From Cololabis saira (lineage: Eukaryota; Chordata; Actinopteri; Beloniformes; Belonidae), in NCBI RefSeq assembly GCF_033807715.1, contig NC_084610.1, positions 433,501 through 497,500 of the forward strand: a stretch of 64,000 bases of DNA. The letters are read 5' to 3'. Below the pieces are notes generated by a model. That model ran no database searches. It saw only the letters and a program-made list of their open reading frames with translations, and had not been told where the DNA came from. Of the stretch, positions 1 to 14,800 are shown piece by piece. A program made the position numbers and the translations under genes. Numbering within the stretch: position 1 is the stretch's first letter; each line of letters begins with the position of its first letter.

Positions 1-2532
1 AATGAATACAATAAATATGAATCCATTCCAAGCAGCTTTAAAAAGGAAAAGAAGTTATAATTTCATCCTTATCGCTGACTTAAAATCCATCAGCTTGTCC
101 CTTCAGGGGGGATTTGCGGACCTGGGTTAATTTTTACAAACCGAAACAGGAACAAGATATAAACTCACTTTTGACAAAGTTAAACGTACCTGAGAGCCGT
201 TCTGCCGTCTCCGAACACAGACCTGGAGCTGACGCGCCGAACGGGAAGGTTTTAACACTTCCTCATCCTGCAAACACGAACACAACTTCCCCGTCAATCA
301 TTGACAGGATACGGGCGGCGATGGCTGCAGCCACTTCTGCACACCTTTACCGCACTTCTTCTTCTTCATGTTGGGTGGAGACTGTCCGATGCATCAAGAG
401 GACTCAGCAGAGCAAACGGAAATCTGTTTTAACTTAATTTGTCATGACAGAAATAATAAATCACACGTGTGGATGAGAGAAAACGTGACGAGTACGATCC
501 TCATCCTTCCTCCTTCAGGACGATAAACGACAGCGGTGGCTGCCAGATCCAGTAAAAGAGCTTATGTTGAGGATCTGAATCTCTCACTTATGAAAAAGAT
601 GAGCATACATCAACAGGTAGAGGAGCTTTTAAAAGCAAGGCCTGATGGAACATCTCTGTTTTAACTGGTTAGCAGTTCTGAAGCTGAAAGAGGAGTCAAA
701 AACTACAGTAGAGGTATTTGTTATTCAAGTTCGATGTCTTCATAGAAAAGGATTAGAGATCTATAATTATACTTTAAAAGATCAATTATATTTTTCTGGT
801 GTAATTTTACTGATTTTTATATATATATGAAAATAAAATGTAAATCAGCATACGAGGGGAGAAACTGGGAGGTGGACGGGAGACGGGGTCAGCAATCGTC
901 TCAAATCGTTTGTCGCCTGGCAACAGCGATGGAAGATGGTTACCATGGTTACCAGCCTGCACCGCCCAGACTGCTCTGCATGGGGGGGGGGGGGGCTGAG
1001 CTGAAGCACAGCAGAGAGGGAGGGAGGGTTTTTAGTAAGTGAGGTAAGCTTTTAAGTTAATTTGATTTCAGGTTCCTTTTTAACATTTCATCATGAAGGT
1101 GATCCGTCAACAGAAATATACTTTTATAAACAACGCTGTAATTCCTTTCATGTATCTACTGTATTTAACGATTTAACAGTTAATCTTGAGACCACAAAGT
1201 CTGTTTTATTATTTAATAAACCCTTCAAAGGGCATCAAAATCAAACCGCTCGCCCTGTAAAGGCTGAAAGCTAAAACCTATTATAGACAACAAAACATCA
1301 AACTCCAGCTCATTGTTCAGCGTTTTTAATGCCTTGAAGATGGTAAAAGAGCATCCGCACCACAAACATGAACCCCAGGAGTGCAAACCTCACGGCTTTA
1401 AATCTACGGTCATGAACCTCACAGGGATAAAGGTCCATGGTTTGAAACCCACTTGGATAATCTACAGGTGTGAACCCCGAGATAATGAACCCTAGTGTTT
1501 GAATCCAAGGGTTTGACCCCCAGGGGGATCCGGGTACGTGAAGGTGATGAACACCAGAGTGGTGGGAGGCTGTTGGAGGCACATCTGAAGAAATCAACTA
1601 CCCACTATCCCAATCAAGGATAAAGATAAATCTCAAGCATTTGTCAAAACCTGTCAGGATTTTTGGATCGCAGCCTCAGGTCAAAGCAGTGAACTGAAGC
1701 CCAGTGAGGTAAAGAGAAAATAAAATCCTGGTGCATTTCACTGTACAGAAAACACTACATTTGCTCCTATAGAACAAAAAACTGAACAAAAAAAGGAGGC
1801 AGTGAGCAGATTAGTGGGTATCTTGTCTGAGGAGACGCTTTTAAAACCGACCGTTAAATAAAACACCTTTTTTTTTTGGAAACAAACTGAAGAGAGAAGA
1901 AAAGAGCACGTCTTGATTGGTATTAAATTAATAGGAAAACACTTTGTCTTTCTTCATAAAAGTCTTTAAAAAGGCTACCATAAATTACTAGAAAATATTA
2001 CTTTAAACCCGCAACCACTCGATCCGTAATTACAACCCCGGCCTGGTGCAGGACCGCTGCCGTTGCCAGGACAACCGCTGGCTTTCATCTGCACTCATGT
2101 TTCACTTGATTCTCATGAAAACCAACGAAAGGTTGATCCATGGAGTCGGATATTTGAGCGAGCAACAAAAAAACAACACTTAATGGTGCCTAAAATACTG
2201 TTACGCCATAAATACGCAGAATCTTCCCCCCATTTCTGTTCATCTGTACAATCGAAGCCGTCCGGACCAGTTTTCTCCTGAACTTGGACTCGGTAAAGGT
2301 TCATGTAGCTGCGACTCGTCGTCCGTCTCGGCCCGTTTCCAGGATGTCGTCACGTGTTCCTAGCTGAGGCTCAGAGAAGCCTCCACTCCTCCGTCATGCT
2401 CTCACGGGTAGTGAGCAGGTAAATATTTGATGTCCTGAGGCTCTTAGGTCCAGGGAGGTTTTGGTTGAGAGGATTAAACCTGATGAGCAGTAGAAGTCAG
2501 TACTGATAAACATGAGTGAAGGATGAACGGCC
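1..2532 (-). other. Downstream flank and probable 3' UTR of shroom2
   Basis: No convincing coding exon or RNA gene is seen here; the short open frames lack family resemblance. The part next to 2533 must contain the shroom2 3' UTR. A minus-strand AATAAA (plus-strand TTTATT at 1205-1210) is a candidate polyadenylation signal about 1.3 kb after the stop, but this is only a hexamer match. A run of 14 G lies at 982-995, and an RFX-like palindrome (GGTTACCATGGTTACC) lies near 938-953. Confidence 0.5.
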
Positions 2533-2805
2533 TCAGAGCAGCGGCCTCTGCTCCAGCGGCAGGCTGTCCATCAGGCACTTCAGCTGCTCCTCCCCCAGCT
2601 TCACTTTGTCCTCCAGCTTGCGCTGCTCGATGATGAGCGCCGACTTCATCTTGACAAAGTGTCTGTAGTCGTCCAGGCTGCCGGCGCCCAGGTGGGCCTC
2701 CATGATGCCGGACACCAGCCGCTCCCTGCGGTCCAGGTTCTCCTTCAGCTCCTTGGCGTCCTCATGCTGCCTCATCAGCAGCTTGCGTTTCTCCGTCAGG
2801 GTTCG
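2533..2805 (-). CDS. shroom2: shroom2 exon 10: ASD2 C-terminus and stop
   Basis: The acceptor CCCTCCAG precedes CGAACCC; TGA is at 2533-2535. It encodes [40 protein letters not shown] and [16 protein letters not shown], the terminal helix of ASD2 that pairs with Rho kinase. The open frame extends through the upstream intron, so the start was set by alignment to the SHROOM2 junction. Confidence 0.95.
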   Translation of the reverse strand, partial: RTLTEKRKLLMRQHEDAKELKENLDRRERLVSGIMEAHLGAGSLDDYRHFVKMKSALIIEQRKLEDKVKLGEEQLKCLMDSLPLEQRPLL

Positions 2806-5800
2806 CTGGAGGGACACCAACATTTTCACGTCAGTAAAAGCATCTTCACGAAGACCCACGTCAACCTGAGGGCCGTTACCTTCTCCTCCGGTGGGGCCTC
2901 GTCCTCCAGGCCGTTGAGGGCGTTCTCCACGCGGGCGAGCCGGCCCGACAGCGACAGCAGCAGACTCACCACCTTGTCCAGGTCGCCCACGAACATGCGG
3001 AACTTGTCGAGCTGGTTGGGCTGGCAGAGACGCTGCACCGTGGCCTCCACCTCCCGGCCCAGGGCCTCGTTGTCCTGCACGTCCTCCTGCAGGCTCTGCC
3101 GCGCCTCGCGCAGAACCTGCAGCTTCCTGGCCAGGCTGAACATCAGTTCCTGCTGGAGACACAAACACAGCATCTCTCTTATTGTTGGGGGAACGGAGAC
3201 CCGAGACCCGAGACCCGAGACTCGAGACCTGGGACCCGCTGAGACCGAGCTCTCTGACTCTGGGCAGCACCGTCGTCTCCAGAACGTCTTGATGGTCTTG
3301 AGGTTTCATCAGTGTTGGGACTAACGCGTTATTTAGTAACGCGTTACAGTAACGCCGTTAGTTTTGCGGTAACTAATACTCTAACACATTACTTTTTAAA
3401 TTCAGTAACGCAGTTACCGTTACCAAACGGTGCGTTACTCCGTTATTTCTGGCTACAGTGAAGCCTTTTTTCCCCACACGGAGACCGGAGGAAACATAGT
3501 GGGTGTGTGTGTGTGAGTGTGTAAGCATTCAGAAACATGACGGTCATGAGCCAAGAGAAGGCGAGTTTCGCAACGGGAGATATTGTCATTACAGTAATCC
3601 CTCGTTTTTCGCAGGGGTTACGTTCCAAAAAGAACCCATGATAAGTGAAATTCTTTTTACAATTATTATAGAAGGTTCAAATTGCGGAGATCAACGCCGC
3701 CCGTACGTACGTAGGTATGCACGTATTTCACTGCTCTTCTGACTGAGCCGCTGCATCCTGACTCTGCAGCGTCTTTTTCTCCTAAAGCCGCGGTGCAGGG
3801 GTGTTTTTTCCAGAGAAGAACATAGTTATGGGTCGTTGTTTTCGCTCTTTTTTCTTCTGGGCAAAAAGATTCTTATAAACCGACACCATGGATTATATCT
3901 GAGACTGTAATGAACGATTCATAAAAGGTTCTTGAGCTGCTGCTGAAGCTCATTGGTCGTTCTCAGCTTGTTGCTAAGCGACCAACGTTATTGATACAGT
4001 AAGTGAAGAAGCGGGGAGACTGATAAGCCAATCAGAATCCAGAACACAAGGGACAATGCAAATCCATACAGTACCTGCTGAAATGAAGGCTAGAGGGGAT
4101 TAATGGGAGCATTTAAAATAATGTTTTTATTTAAAGTAACTAAAAAGTTACTTTTCATAGTAACGCATTACTTTTTGGTCTAAGTAACTGAGTTACTAAA
4201 TGAGTTACTTTTTAATGAAGTAACTAGTAACGGTAACTAGTTACTATTTTGCAGTAACTAGCAACTACAACACTGGGTTTCATTGTAGCTGCACAGATTC
4301 AAGACTAGGCCTGTGATTCTACTTAATTACCTCCCCTAAGAAGGTAAACCTACTTCAGACCATCACCGTCCTCTTGCCTCCCAATATGACAGTTTTTCCA
4401 CCACCTAGTGGTCGTTGCTTTAAAACATTTAATTACATTTGTGAGACTCATAAATGCAGATCTGTCCATATGATGAATAACAGACTATTACAAAGTAAAG
4501 GTGTTATAACCACGGTGTTCTGAGATATACGTAACTTAGTATCAGAAGGAATAACGCTGGACTCAGATGAAAGTTGGCAGAGGTGAAGTTGATATTCCAG
4601 TGCAAATAATAATAGATAATGTAAGTATTGAAAGAGTGGATCATATCACATTTCTTGGCGTGATAATTGATAAAAAAAGCAGTCTTTGAAATGTATAAAA
4701 GGGAAGAGGAGATAAATTGATGTAAAGAAATGAAATGATTGAGGGGAAGAGGGGTTAAGGGAGTAACTTTGTGTTATGGTTGTCTTTGTTATATGTGTGT
4801 TGGCGGGGGATGGAAATGAATAAGCTTTGCTTCTGCCATCCCCTTTTAAACAGTGTTTGTTTTGTTATAGTGTCTGTTGTTGGTATTGTTGTTTGTTCTG
4901 TTCAATGGTGTCCTGTAACTTTCTGTTCTTGTTTTGTAGTACGAGAGTTGTGGTTTTGTTGGTTTGAAATAAAAATGATTGAATTGAATTGAATTGAAAG
5001 TTCAGATTAACCAGCTTTCCACCAGTCCTTAAACGCACCATGTATGGACAAATCTGGCGAGAAAAGAGTCTCAAAACTATTTGTACGTATTTATACCCTT
5101 GTGTGCGTGTATCAGGCGATTCCTGCGTATTTAACGATTTGTGTTTGTGTAGGAGGTTTTTTTGAATTCTTAATTATGGTTTTGTCCGTAACTTGGAGCA
5201 AGTTACGCACACACAAATCTAATAATACGCAAGTACAAATGTTTTTAGTTGATTTTCTCTCAATACCGGTCTCTTTGGTTTCCGTTCGTATTATCCGTTT
5301 CTTGTTTTCTAAGGAAACAGCTCATCTGTCCAGGACAGTTTGATTAGTTCTTCTTAATGATTCTGTTGAACCAAATTGTTCAAGTTAAGTTGTGTGAAGT
5401 TGTGTGTCAGAGTCGCTCCTGTAGTTTCTTGTGCTGGCCCCCCCTTCTCCTCCCTTTTCTCTCTTTTGTCCATGTTGCAGCATCCTTTGCCGGACACCGG
5501 AACCTGCAGTGTGGGAGTGAGGGGGGCAGGGTAACAGCCCGGGCAGGCGGGGGAGAAGGTTTGTCCGTCAAGACTCCTCTCCCTGGCCCTGCCCCTTTTC
5601 AACCCTTCCCCGACCCTGCACCCCAACCTGGGACCTGATGATTGGGCCGGAGCTTCGGGAGCTGCGTGCTGGCCTGCGGTCCCCACCCCCGGTCATCCCG
5701 TTGCTGCTTCCACCTGCCTGCTGTGCTGTTGCCGTCCCTGACCCACCAGTCTGGCCCTCGGCAGGAGGGTCCCCCCTTATGAGCCTGGTCCTGCTCAAGG

Positions 5801-8800
5801 TTTCTTCCCTCCTAAAGGGGAGTTTTTTCTTGCCACTGTTTGGCTTAAGGTTTTTCTCCCACTAGGGGAGTTTTTACCTGCCATTGTTTATGTAATAACT
5901 GCTCGGGGGTCATGTTCTGGGTATGGGTCTCTGGAAAGCGTCTAGAGACAACTCTGTTGTATTAGACGCTATATAAATAAAATTGAATTGAAAAATTGAA
6001 TTGAAATTGCAAAAGCAACTGATTTCCATTAGTCAGCTTTCAGTTAATTATTTATTATCACATTTCTCAGTAGTATTTCAAGGACCCTTGTGGGTTTTTC
6101 CCCCCTTCCTAAATAGGAAGTTAAATTTGGTGTTGTACCTTTTTACTGGCCAGGTCCACGTCCAGCTCGTCCTCCGAGTCCTGCTCCTCCAGCTGCTCCT
6201 GCATGTCCTTCATCTTGATGAGCAGCTCGGCCTTGGGGGCCGACGTGCTGTAGTAGGAGGAGCTGGGCACCAGGGAGGCTGCTGCCGACGGACACGCGTC
6301 CTCGTCCTCCCTCCTGGCACAAACACAGAGGCAGACTGGTGTAAACCGCTGCAGTCCTGTAGCCGTAACCCTCGGCAGGAATGGGACTCGGCGTTAAAAA
6401 CGTCTCTACTCTAAAATCGTCGTACTTCGGACTCCAAGCTGTTCTGACTGTTTCATGAAGTTTTTGCCTCTGTAACATCTGAAATTAAGTGAACATTTTA
6501 GCTTATTCAAGCCAGTTAAACTCTTGGATCTAGGGTTGTTTTTTCAGCCTGTGTTAGTTTTAGTCTAGTCTTTGGCTCAAGCTATCATTTTAGTTTTAAT
6601 TAGTTTTAGTTACATTCATTCTACTTTTAGTCATGTCTTTTAGTCTAGTTTTAGTCAAAGATCTTATTATATTATTGTTACCTTATAAACTCAAGAATAC
6701 GTTCATTCCAGATTCAGAAGACTCTAATTTGAGTTTACAACATATTTATTTTTCCGCATTTCTCCCCATCTTTTTCTTTTTCAACGACACATTGGGTTTT
6801 CTTTTCCACGTCTATGTAGAAAGTGTTTCCAAAGATGGATCTTCTTCTTCTCCCCCCCAGAGCAGATCCCCACGTTTCTCTATGTAACTTAGTTTTTAAT
6901 GGACGTGAACCTAGAGCTCTGCGTTAACGGCATCAGCCTCTAACCTGCAGCTGCATCTTCTGGATCTGATTCCCCGCTGCAGCGACTGGATTGAGGACTA
7001 ACGTCACCCAGCAGAACTAAACCAGAGAAACTACTGAAAACATGGACATTAAACCAGAGAAACTACTGAAAACATGGATATTAAACCAGAGAAACTACTG
7101 AAAACATGGACATTAAACCAGAGAAACTACTGAAAACATGGACATTAAACCAGAGAAACTACTGAAAACATGGACATTAAACCAGAGAAACTACTGAAAA
7201 CATGGACATTAAACCAGAGAAACTACTGAAAACATGGACATTAAACCAGAGAAACTACTGAAAACATGGACATTAAACCAGAGAAACTACTGAAAACATG
7301 GACATTAAACCAGAGAAACTACTGAAAACATGGACATTAAACCAGAGGAAACTACTGAAAACATGGACATTAAACCAGAGAAACTACTGAAAACATGGAC
7401 ATTAAACCAGAGAAACTACTGAAAACATGGACATTAAACCAGAGAAACTACTGAAAACAAGGACATTAAACCAGAAACTACTGAAAACATGGACATTAAA
7501 CCAGAGAAACTACTGAAAACATGGACATTAAACCAGAGAAACTACTGAAAACATGGACATTAAACCAGAGAAACTACTGAAAACATGGACATTAAACCAG
7601 AGAAACTACTGAAAACATGGACATTAAACCAGAGGAAACTACTGAAAACATGGACATTAAACCAGAGAAACTACTGAAAACATGGACATTAAGGATCTTT
7701 GGTAGAACATTTCGTCTCGTTTTGGTCAACGAAAATGAAGACACATTTTAGCAGAGTTTTTATTTTGTAATCTACATTTTAGTTTTGTTTTTATTCCTCT
7801 ACGATATTGCATTATATATTTAATTATCGTTATCGTCACATGACACATGATTTAGGGCCAATCCCAATACACCCCCTACTTTCTACCACTAGCCCTAAAA
7901 ATGAAGCCACAAACCTTAGGGCCCTTGTAATGTTCCCTAGGGATTGGGACACCACTTGCTCCGTCACTGCGTGGTTTAGGTTCGGGTACGTAAGCGACTG
8001 CGTAGTTACGTAGGTACATACGTCACACCATATCAGGAATCCCAGAGCCAAAAGCTATTTTAATTTCAGCTGTAGCGCTGTTAATATGCCACTTTATTAA
8101 GTTTTAATATTTTTTCAGGCGTAAAAGTAACCGTTAAGATCCCCAACCTGGGCTCAGTTTATCCAAATAACGCCTCTTAAGAAATTTGCTCAGATGTTTT
8201 CGGGATGAGAAGAGCCGCCAGCGATTTATGGTTCCGCGTTAAATTGACGCAGAGCCTACGGCGTAGGTTACGCGGCGACGCACACCGTACGGCGTAGGCT
8301 CTGCGTTGGTGTAACGCAGAACCATAAATCAGCCTTTATTCTGGCGAGATCAGTCACTGAGTGAATATTATGAAAGTAAAATATATTTCTTGCTAGAAAT
8401 GTAATCAAAATGCATTTTTATGCAGAAACTAACTCAAAATATTGATTTTATTCACTAAAAAATTAGAAATGTCCGCCATGTTTTTTTGTTTGATTCAGTC
8501 TGCAAATGATGACGTAATTGCATTCTGGGAAATTTTTCTGGCCCTCGATCAGCGAGTCAGCATCTGAAATCCCTTGCTGTGAAGGGCTAGATTCATACTC
8601 ACTTGCCCTCGTTATGTCCACTAGCCCTCGTTATGTCCACTAGCCCTCGTTATGTCCACTAGCCCTCGTTATGTCCACTAGCCCTCGTTATGTCCACTAG
8701 CCCTACATGAAAAGAGGAATTGGGACACCACTACCCTCACGGGAACGTGCAAAATCTAGGGGTAGGACTGAAAAGTAGGACTAGGGAGGATTGGGAGTGG

Positions 8801-11800
8801 GATTGGGACTGGCCCTGGTGATGATTTTCATTCATGGAAGCAACTTTACTTGGATCATGAACAGTGAGGTAGGGACTAAGTTAGTCCAGCAGGGGGCAGA
8901 CTGACGACTCTAAAAGCCCAACTGATCACTCACTCTTTTCTGCTTTGAGACCAAAATAGAGTTAAATTGTTTCCCTACAAGGATGTTTCCACATTTCTAT
9001 GATTAAAGAGCTCAGGCAGAGAAACCCCAGGTCTCACCTGTCTGTGCTGCGGGGGGAGGAGCTGGGCATCCTGGAGCCCAGGGACCTCCTGCGCTGCTGC
9101 TTCCCCTCCAGGACCTGCTCCTCCGGGGGGAACAGCCCCTCCATCAGGTCCATGGTGGTCCTCCTGCCGCTCTGGTCCAGGATGTCCACCAGGGACTTGT
9201 CTTTGCCCATGATGTCCCTCGCCAGCTCCTCCCTCTTGGCGTCCTCCTCCGAAACCCCGGCTGTCCTGGACTCGGGGCCCGGTGCCGAGGCCCCGTCCTG
9301 GTCCTGTGAGGCGGGGCGGGTGTAGGCGCTGAACAGGGAGGAGGCGGGGTGCTCTGCCGTGCCCAGGGAGGGGACGGGGGGCGGCCCGGGGACGCTGCAC
9401 GGCCCGGGGATGCTGCACGCCGCCGTGACGGGAGGCAGGTACGCCTGACCCTCGCGCTGCCAGGAGCTCTCGCTGCGGACGATCTTCACAGGGACTTTCC
9501 TGGCCGAGCTGCTGGCGTCCATCACCGCCGAGGGCTCTCCGTCCCGCCTGAGGAAACAGAACCTGAGATCAGAGCCACTCATTACCATGTCAATCTAATG
9601 TGTTTCCCCATGATGCAACATTCTCCTGCTTCACTCGGACTCAATGATAGAAAAAGTCAGACAAGAAAAAACACACAAGAAAGAAAAAGATTGAAATGCA
9701 TATATTTGCTTTGAGTTTGACCAAACATAGTTTAAAAGCTTGTAATCAGAGCGCGGACGGTGATGGAGGTCCGGAGGCACCGCGGCTGTGTGGTTTTAAC
9801 TAAATTACAGCCTCCGGCTGGACCCGCCTCAGACTACAGGAACTAAACTAACTCACACACAGTTAAATTCATTCAAGTCCTCCTTAAATAACCTTCACCC
9901 GTGAGGAGTCTCTTCTTCTTCCTCCTAAACTCAAAGCCCGTTCGGGAGCAGGAGGGAGAAGCTGAACGCGACCCGGGACGCTGAGGCGGGACGCAGCGCC
10001 CCGGCTAAGCGGCTTACCTGAGCCGTGAGTCATCCTGCAGAACCGCGGGCGGTTCGTCCGTCAGCCTCAGTGGAGCGAACTGTGGCGAAGGAGACCTGGC
10101 CCGGTCGGACCCGGGGAGCGGCAGAGCGGCCGTCGGGCCGGAGGAGGGAGGTGGTGCCGGCTGCTCCCGCTCCACCTCTGCACGTCCTCCGCTCCCGCCC
10201 GGTGCCGGCGTCGCGCCGGGGCGAGGGGAGCCTGCCGGGGAGGCGTGGGAAGTGGCGAGGTGCTGGCTGTCAGAACCCGGGCTGGACCGAGGCCGGAGCG
10301 CTGGCGGGTCGGAGTGGGCGCCAGCTGAAGATTCCTGGGGGAAGGATGTGGTGGGAGGACCTAAATGGGGCCTGGGTGGCGGCGGGAGGCTCCTGGCCGG
10401 CTGCTTGGAGCCGGAGTCGGGGCTGACGCTGCGCCGGCCCGGGGAGAGTGCGGTGTGGGCGGTACTGGCAGGGTCTGGTTTGGACCTGTGGTCGGGGAGT
10501 GCTGGGACCAGGCCCTCCACCGACCGCCGGCTGTGGTCAGGTGACCTACTCTCCGTCGTCTCACTGCAGCGCAAAACAAAAACAAACGCAGTCAAAATTC
10601 TGCAAAAAAAAAAAGTCTGTCAAGCAGAAATGTATGGTTAGGTTTTAGGTTAGTTTAGTTTATTTTCGGTCATGAAACAAAAAAAAAAACAAAGAATAAA
10701 AATGACAACAAGAAAACAAATACACTGTTTAAAGAAAACATTACAAAAAAGTTTCCAATATACAAATAAACAAATAACATCTAGACCGAAAAAGGGGTAG
10801 GCTGAAGCAAAGCTTATTATTTGCCTAACCTCAAAAAGATTAATTAAATTAATGAAATAAAAGCAAGAAGTAAGAGAAAGACTGCCGGTAAAACAAATTG
10901 CCTCCATGGGGATAACAAAGATTCCTCAAGAAATAAAAGAGATATTTAAAATAAAGGTGCAGTCTACATGTTTCCTTCATCCTTAAAAAAATCAAAGCAA
11001 ATCACCAATTAAATAAATACCCAAATCAACATAGCAAGCATCACCACTCATTAATTTAATATAAGGAAATCATCCTTCTTTTCAATGTTTTTTTAAATAA
11101 GGTTAAGGTTCTACATAATTTCAAATCCCTATCTAATTTATTCCATACATCCACCACTGCCACTGTAGCATCTCAGTTTGGTGTTGGTTCTGATTGTTGA
11201 TTTGGTGGTTGATGGTTCTGGAACTTTATTTACAAATGTGGACACTTCTTCAACGCGTCCTCGGTTTATTTTGACGTTTGTGCAGCAAATACGAGCAACA
11301 AAGTCACGTCAGTCTAAACTGAAATACTGAAGATACAAATGTCCAGAGAGGAACAGGAGATGGAATCAGCAGCTCTGGGTCTCTGTCTGTACCTGCATCA
11401 ATACAGAATACAGACGCGCTTCCCCTCAGAACCGCTTCTAAACCAACATTTTTGAGCTCCTTTAATCGTTACTGGCAGCTTAATGCACTTAATAAATCAT
11501 CAGTGATGTCTGAGAAATCTGCTGCAAGCAGAACACGGAGACTCACTGAAACCTGGACGTAGACCGGATCCATAAGTGTTTCCTATCCTCCAGGACCAAA
11601 GCTCATCAATAAAAACTCAGAGCGCTTCCGTTGTGAACAAACCAGCTCTGCTGCTTTCAAACAGCCTCACAAATGTCACGTTTTCTGTCCCTGATACGAC
11701 GGCAGAGACAATCAGAGACAATCTGTGTCATAAAAACAGCAAAGTAAGTGATATTTGAGTCTCTACATGTAATCGACCCTTAATCATGTTTAACGTTAAA

Positions 11801-14800
11801 GGAGTCTCACCTGCTCTGCTGAGGATCTCTCCATGCGGGGGGGATCTCCTGGAAGACAAAATAACAGAGTAAGTCCAAAATAAAGGATAATGTCAGGTTT
11901 TTTGGTCATGAAGCCTGGAGGGTCAGTAAAGTTGCTTTCGTCAATGAAAATTATGACTAAATATCGTCGTCAACGAACCTTTATCAGCACAGGAAAACGA
12001 GACGAGATGCAACGAAAATGCTGGTCATGTGACCATAACGATAATTAATAATAAATATATGATGCAATATCGTAGACGAATTTAAAACGAGACTAAAATG
12101 TAGATTACAAAATAAAAAACTCTTCGTTCCGCTGCTGGGTGACGTTAGTCCTCAATCCCAGTCGCTGCAGCGGGGAATCAGATCCAGAAGATGCAGCTGC
12201 AGGTTAGAGGCTGATGCCGTTAACGCAGAGCTCTAGGTTCACGTCCATTAAAAACTAAGTTACATAGAGAAACGCAGGGATCTGCTCTGGGGCTGGAGAA
12301 GAAGAAGATCCATCTTTGGATACACTTTCCTACATAGACGTGGAAAAGAAAATCCAATGTGTCGTGGAAAAAGAAAAACACAGGGAGAAATGCCGAAAAA
12401 TAAATATGTTGTAAATAGAGCTGGGTATCATCACTGACCTCCCGATACGATACGATTCCGATACACTAGGTCCCAAGACGATACGATTTCCGATACGATA
12501 TCGGTATTCTAATTACAATAATGGAATAACGTGATCCTTCCATTGCTATGCCAGAGAAGCCTCACCCTGACTGGTGGAAAGAAGCGGCCTGCTCACTCCT
12601 CAGGTTAAGGAGGAGACTTGAGCTCAGTGTAGGGCCTCCCGGGGTTGGTAGAGGGAGCAATTCCCAGGACTGACTTAGCAAGGAGTACTGGGTGATAAAA
12701 CGGGGGGGAAAAAAATCGGGATTAAAAAAAAAAAAAAAAAGAAAAAAAGATTTATTTTTTTTTTAAATCAATACTTGGATTTATGTATCGATAATTGTTC
12801 CTACACATGTATATCGATAAAATATCGATATATCGATATTTTTAACCCACCCCTAGTTGTAAACTCAAATTAGAGTCTTCTGTATCTGGAATGAATGTAT
12901 TCTTGAGTCTATAAAGATAACAATAATATAACTAGACAATTTCCTTGCAGAAATTTCGGGAGTGCCACGGCGGGCTGCTGCACATTTGTGTACATTATTG
13001 CATTTTGCAAGCAATAAAGGTGAAGGACTCACATATCGGCCCATCAGAAGAAGGGGCGGGGCTAATATGCACCAATGAAGGTCAAGGACTCAATACCTAT
13101 AATATAAATATTTTTTTTCTTTTTCTTTTTTTTTCTTTTTTTTCCTATGATTAATTTCTATCTATCATCACTTCGTATTTATGACTGTCTGGTTCCTCCT
13201 CCACTGCTTATCAATTAATTAGTTCACAATATAACAACCACAACTAGTCACAATTATAACAATAACTAAGCACCGGACTTTGCATTGCTGCAATCTCAAA
13301 CTTCATCTACACACCCCGTACAGACCCCCCCCCCCTCTTTTTTTTTTTTTTTTCTCTTTACTTTCACTTATTTTATTTTTGCATGTACCATACTCATGTA
13401 CTGGCAGCACTTTAATATTCAACTATTTTTTTTTTTTTTTTTTTTTTTAAGATTTTTTTTGGGCTCTAGTGGCCCTTTATTGGAGATGCAGACTGGAAAG
13501 GGGTAGAGAGAGAGAACGGGGAAGACACGCAGCAAAGGTGTGCGGGCTGGATTCGAACCCGCGACCGCTGCAGGAGGAGGACTGTAGCCTCAGTATATGA
13601 GCCGCCTCTTAACCCACTGCGCCACCGAGCGGCCCAATATTCAACTATTTATTACTATTTATCATGTACCACAGCAGATACAAAATAGCACTACAGCACT
13701 TTAGTTCTCAAACCATTCATTTCCCCAGCACGTTTTTATTGTCATTTTTATTGTGAATGCATGCCATGTTATGTGTGCTATATTGTTTTTCTTTTTTTGT
13801 GATTATTATTATTGTTGTTGTTGTGATTTTTGCTGATTACATCTGGCAGGGGGACTACCGATGTAAATCAGCCTATGGCTGCAATCTGGGTGCATCTACA
13901 TTTTATTTTTTTATTAAAAGAAAATGTTGATTGATGTACACTGTCCCTACCAAAATAAATAAAATTGAAATTGAAAATTGAAGGACTCAATACCGAGTCC
14001 AATGACACCACCCATGACTCTCTATGTCAAACCATTCAAAAGTTATTGGACTATAACATATCGGCCAATCAGAAGAAGGGGCGGGGCTAATTTTCACCAA
14101 TGAACATCAAGGACTCAATACCGAGTCCAATGACACCACTACTCTATGTCAAACCATTCAAAAGTTATTGGACTATAACATATCGGCCAATCAGAAGAAG
14201 GGGCGGGGCTAATTTGCACCAATGAAGGTCAAGGACTCAATACAGAGTCCAATGACACCAACCATTACTCTGTATGTCAAACCATTCAAAAGATATTGGA
14301 CTATAACATATCAACCAATCAGAAGGAGGGGCGGGGCTAATTTGTATATATAATATACAAATTTATATATACAATAATAATGGGATATATATATATATAT
14401 ATATATATATCCCATGAACCGGTTCCCAGCAGGACTGGTGATCGTCAAAGGTCAAAAGGTCAGGGTTCAGATTTCTCCATTTTCCAAGTTAAAGTATATG
14501 AAGCATGGATCTATAATATTAACTGGATGGAACATCGAAAATGGCCGCCCATTCATTTCAATGTAAATTGCTCACCCAGCGCATACGCTGAAAAAAATTC
14601 TGACTTCCGGGTTTACTTCCGCGTTATGCGGCCCATAGAGCATGCGCATTTGAGTCACCTCCCATGATGCTCTGGGGCCTCCCATCATGCCCCGGGGCAA
14701 TGACGCGAATATTAATATAATATGTATTAATATAATATATTAATTAATGTATATTATTACATGTATAGTATTACATATATTATTAATGTATTAATATAAT

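Noticed and set aside
114..437. 107-codon plus-strand ORF
   Set aside because: No recognisable domain, no splice support, and it lies downstream of shroom2.
6143..6478. 111-codon minus-strand frame taken as the exon
   Set aside because: The true shroom2 exon 8 uses another frame ([15 protein letters not shown]); this one is its shadow.
7017..7691. Possible CRISPR-like direct repeats
   Set aside because: Units are contiguous with no unique spacers, and the host is a vertebrate.
13549..13624. Functional tRNA gene on the minus strand
   Set aside because: A and B boxes are present, but they belong to a SINE with poly-A tail and target duplication; no cloverleaf end was found.
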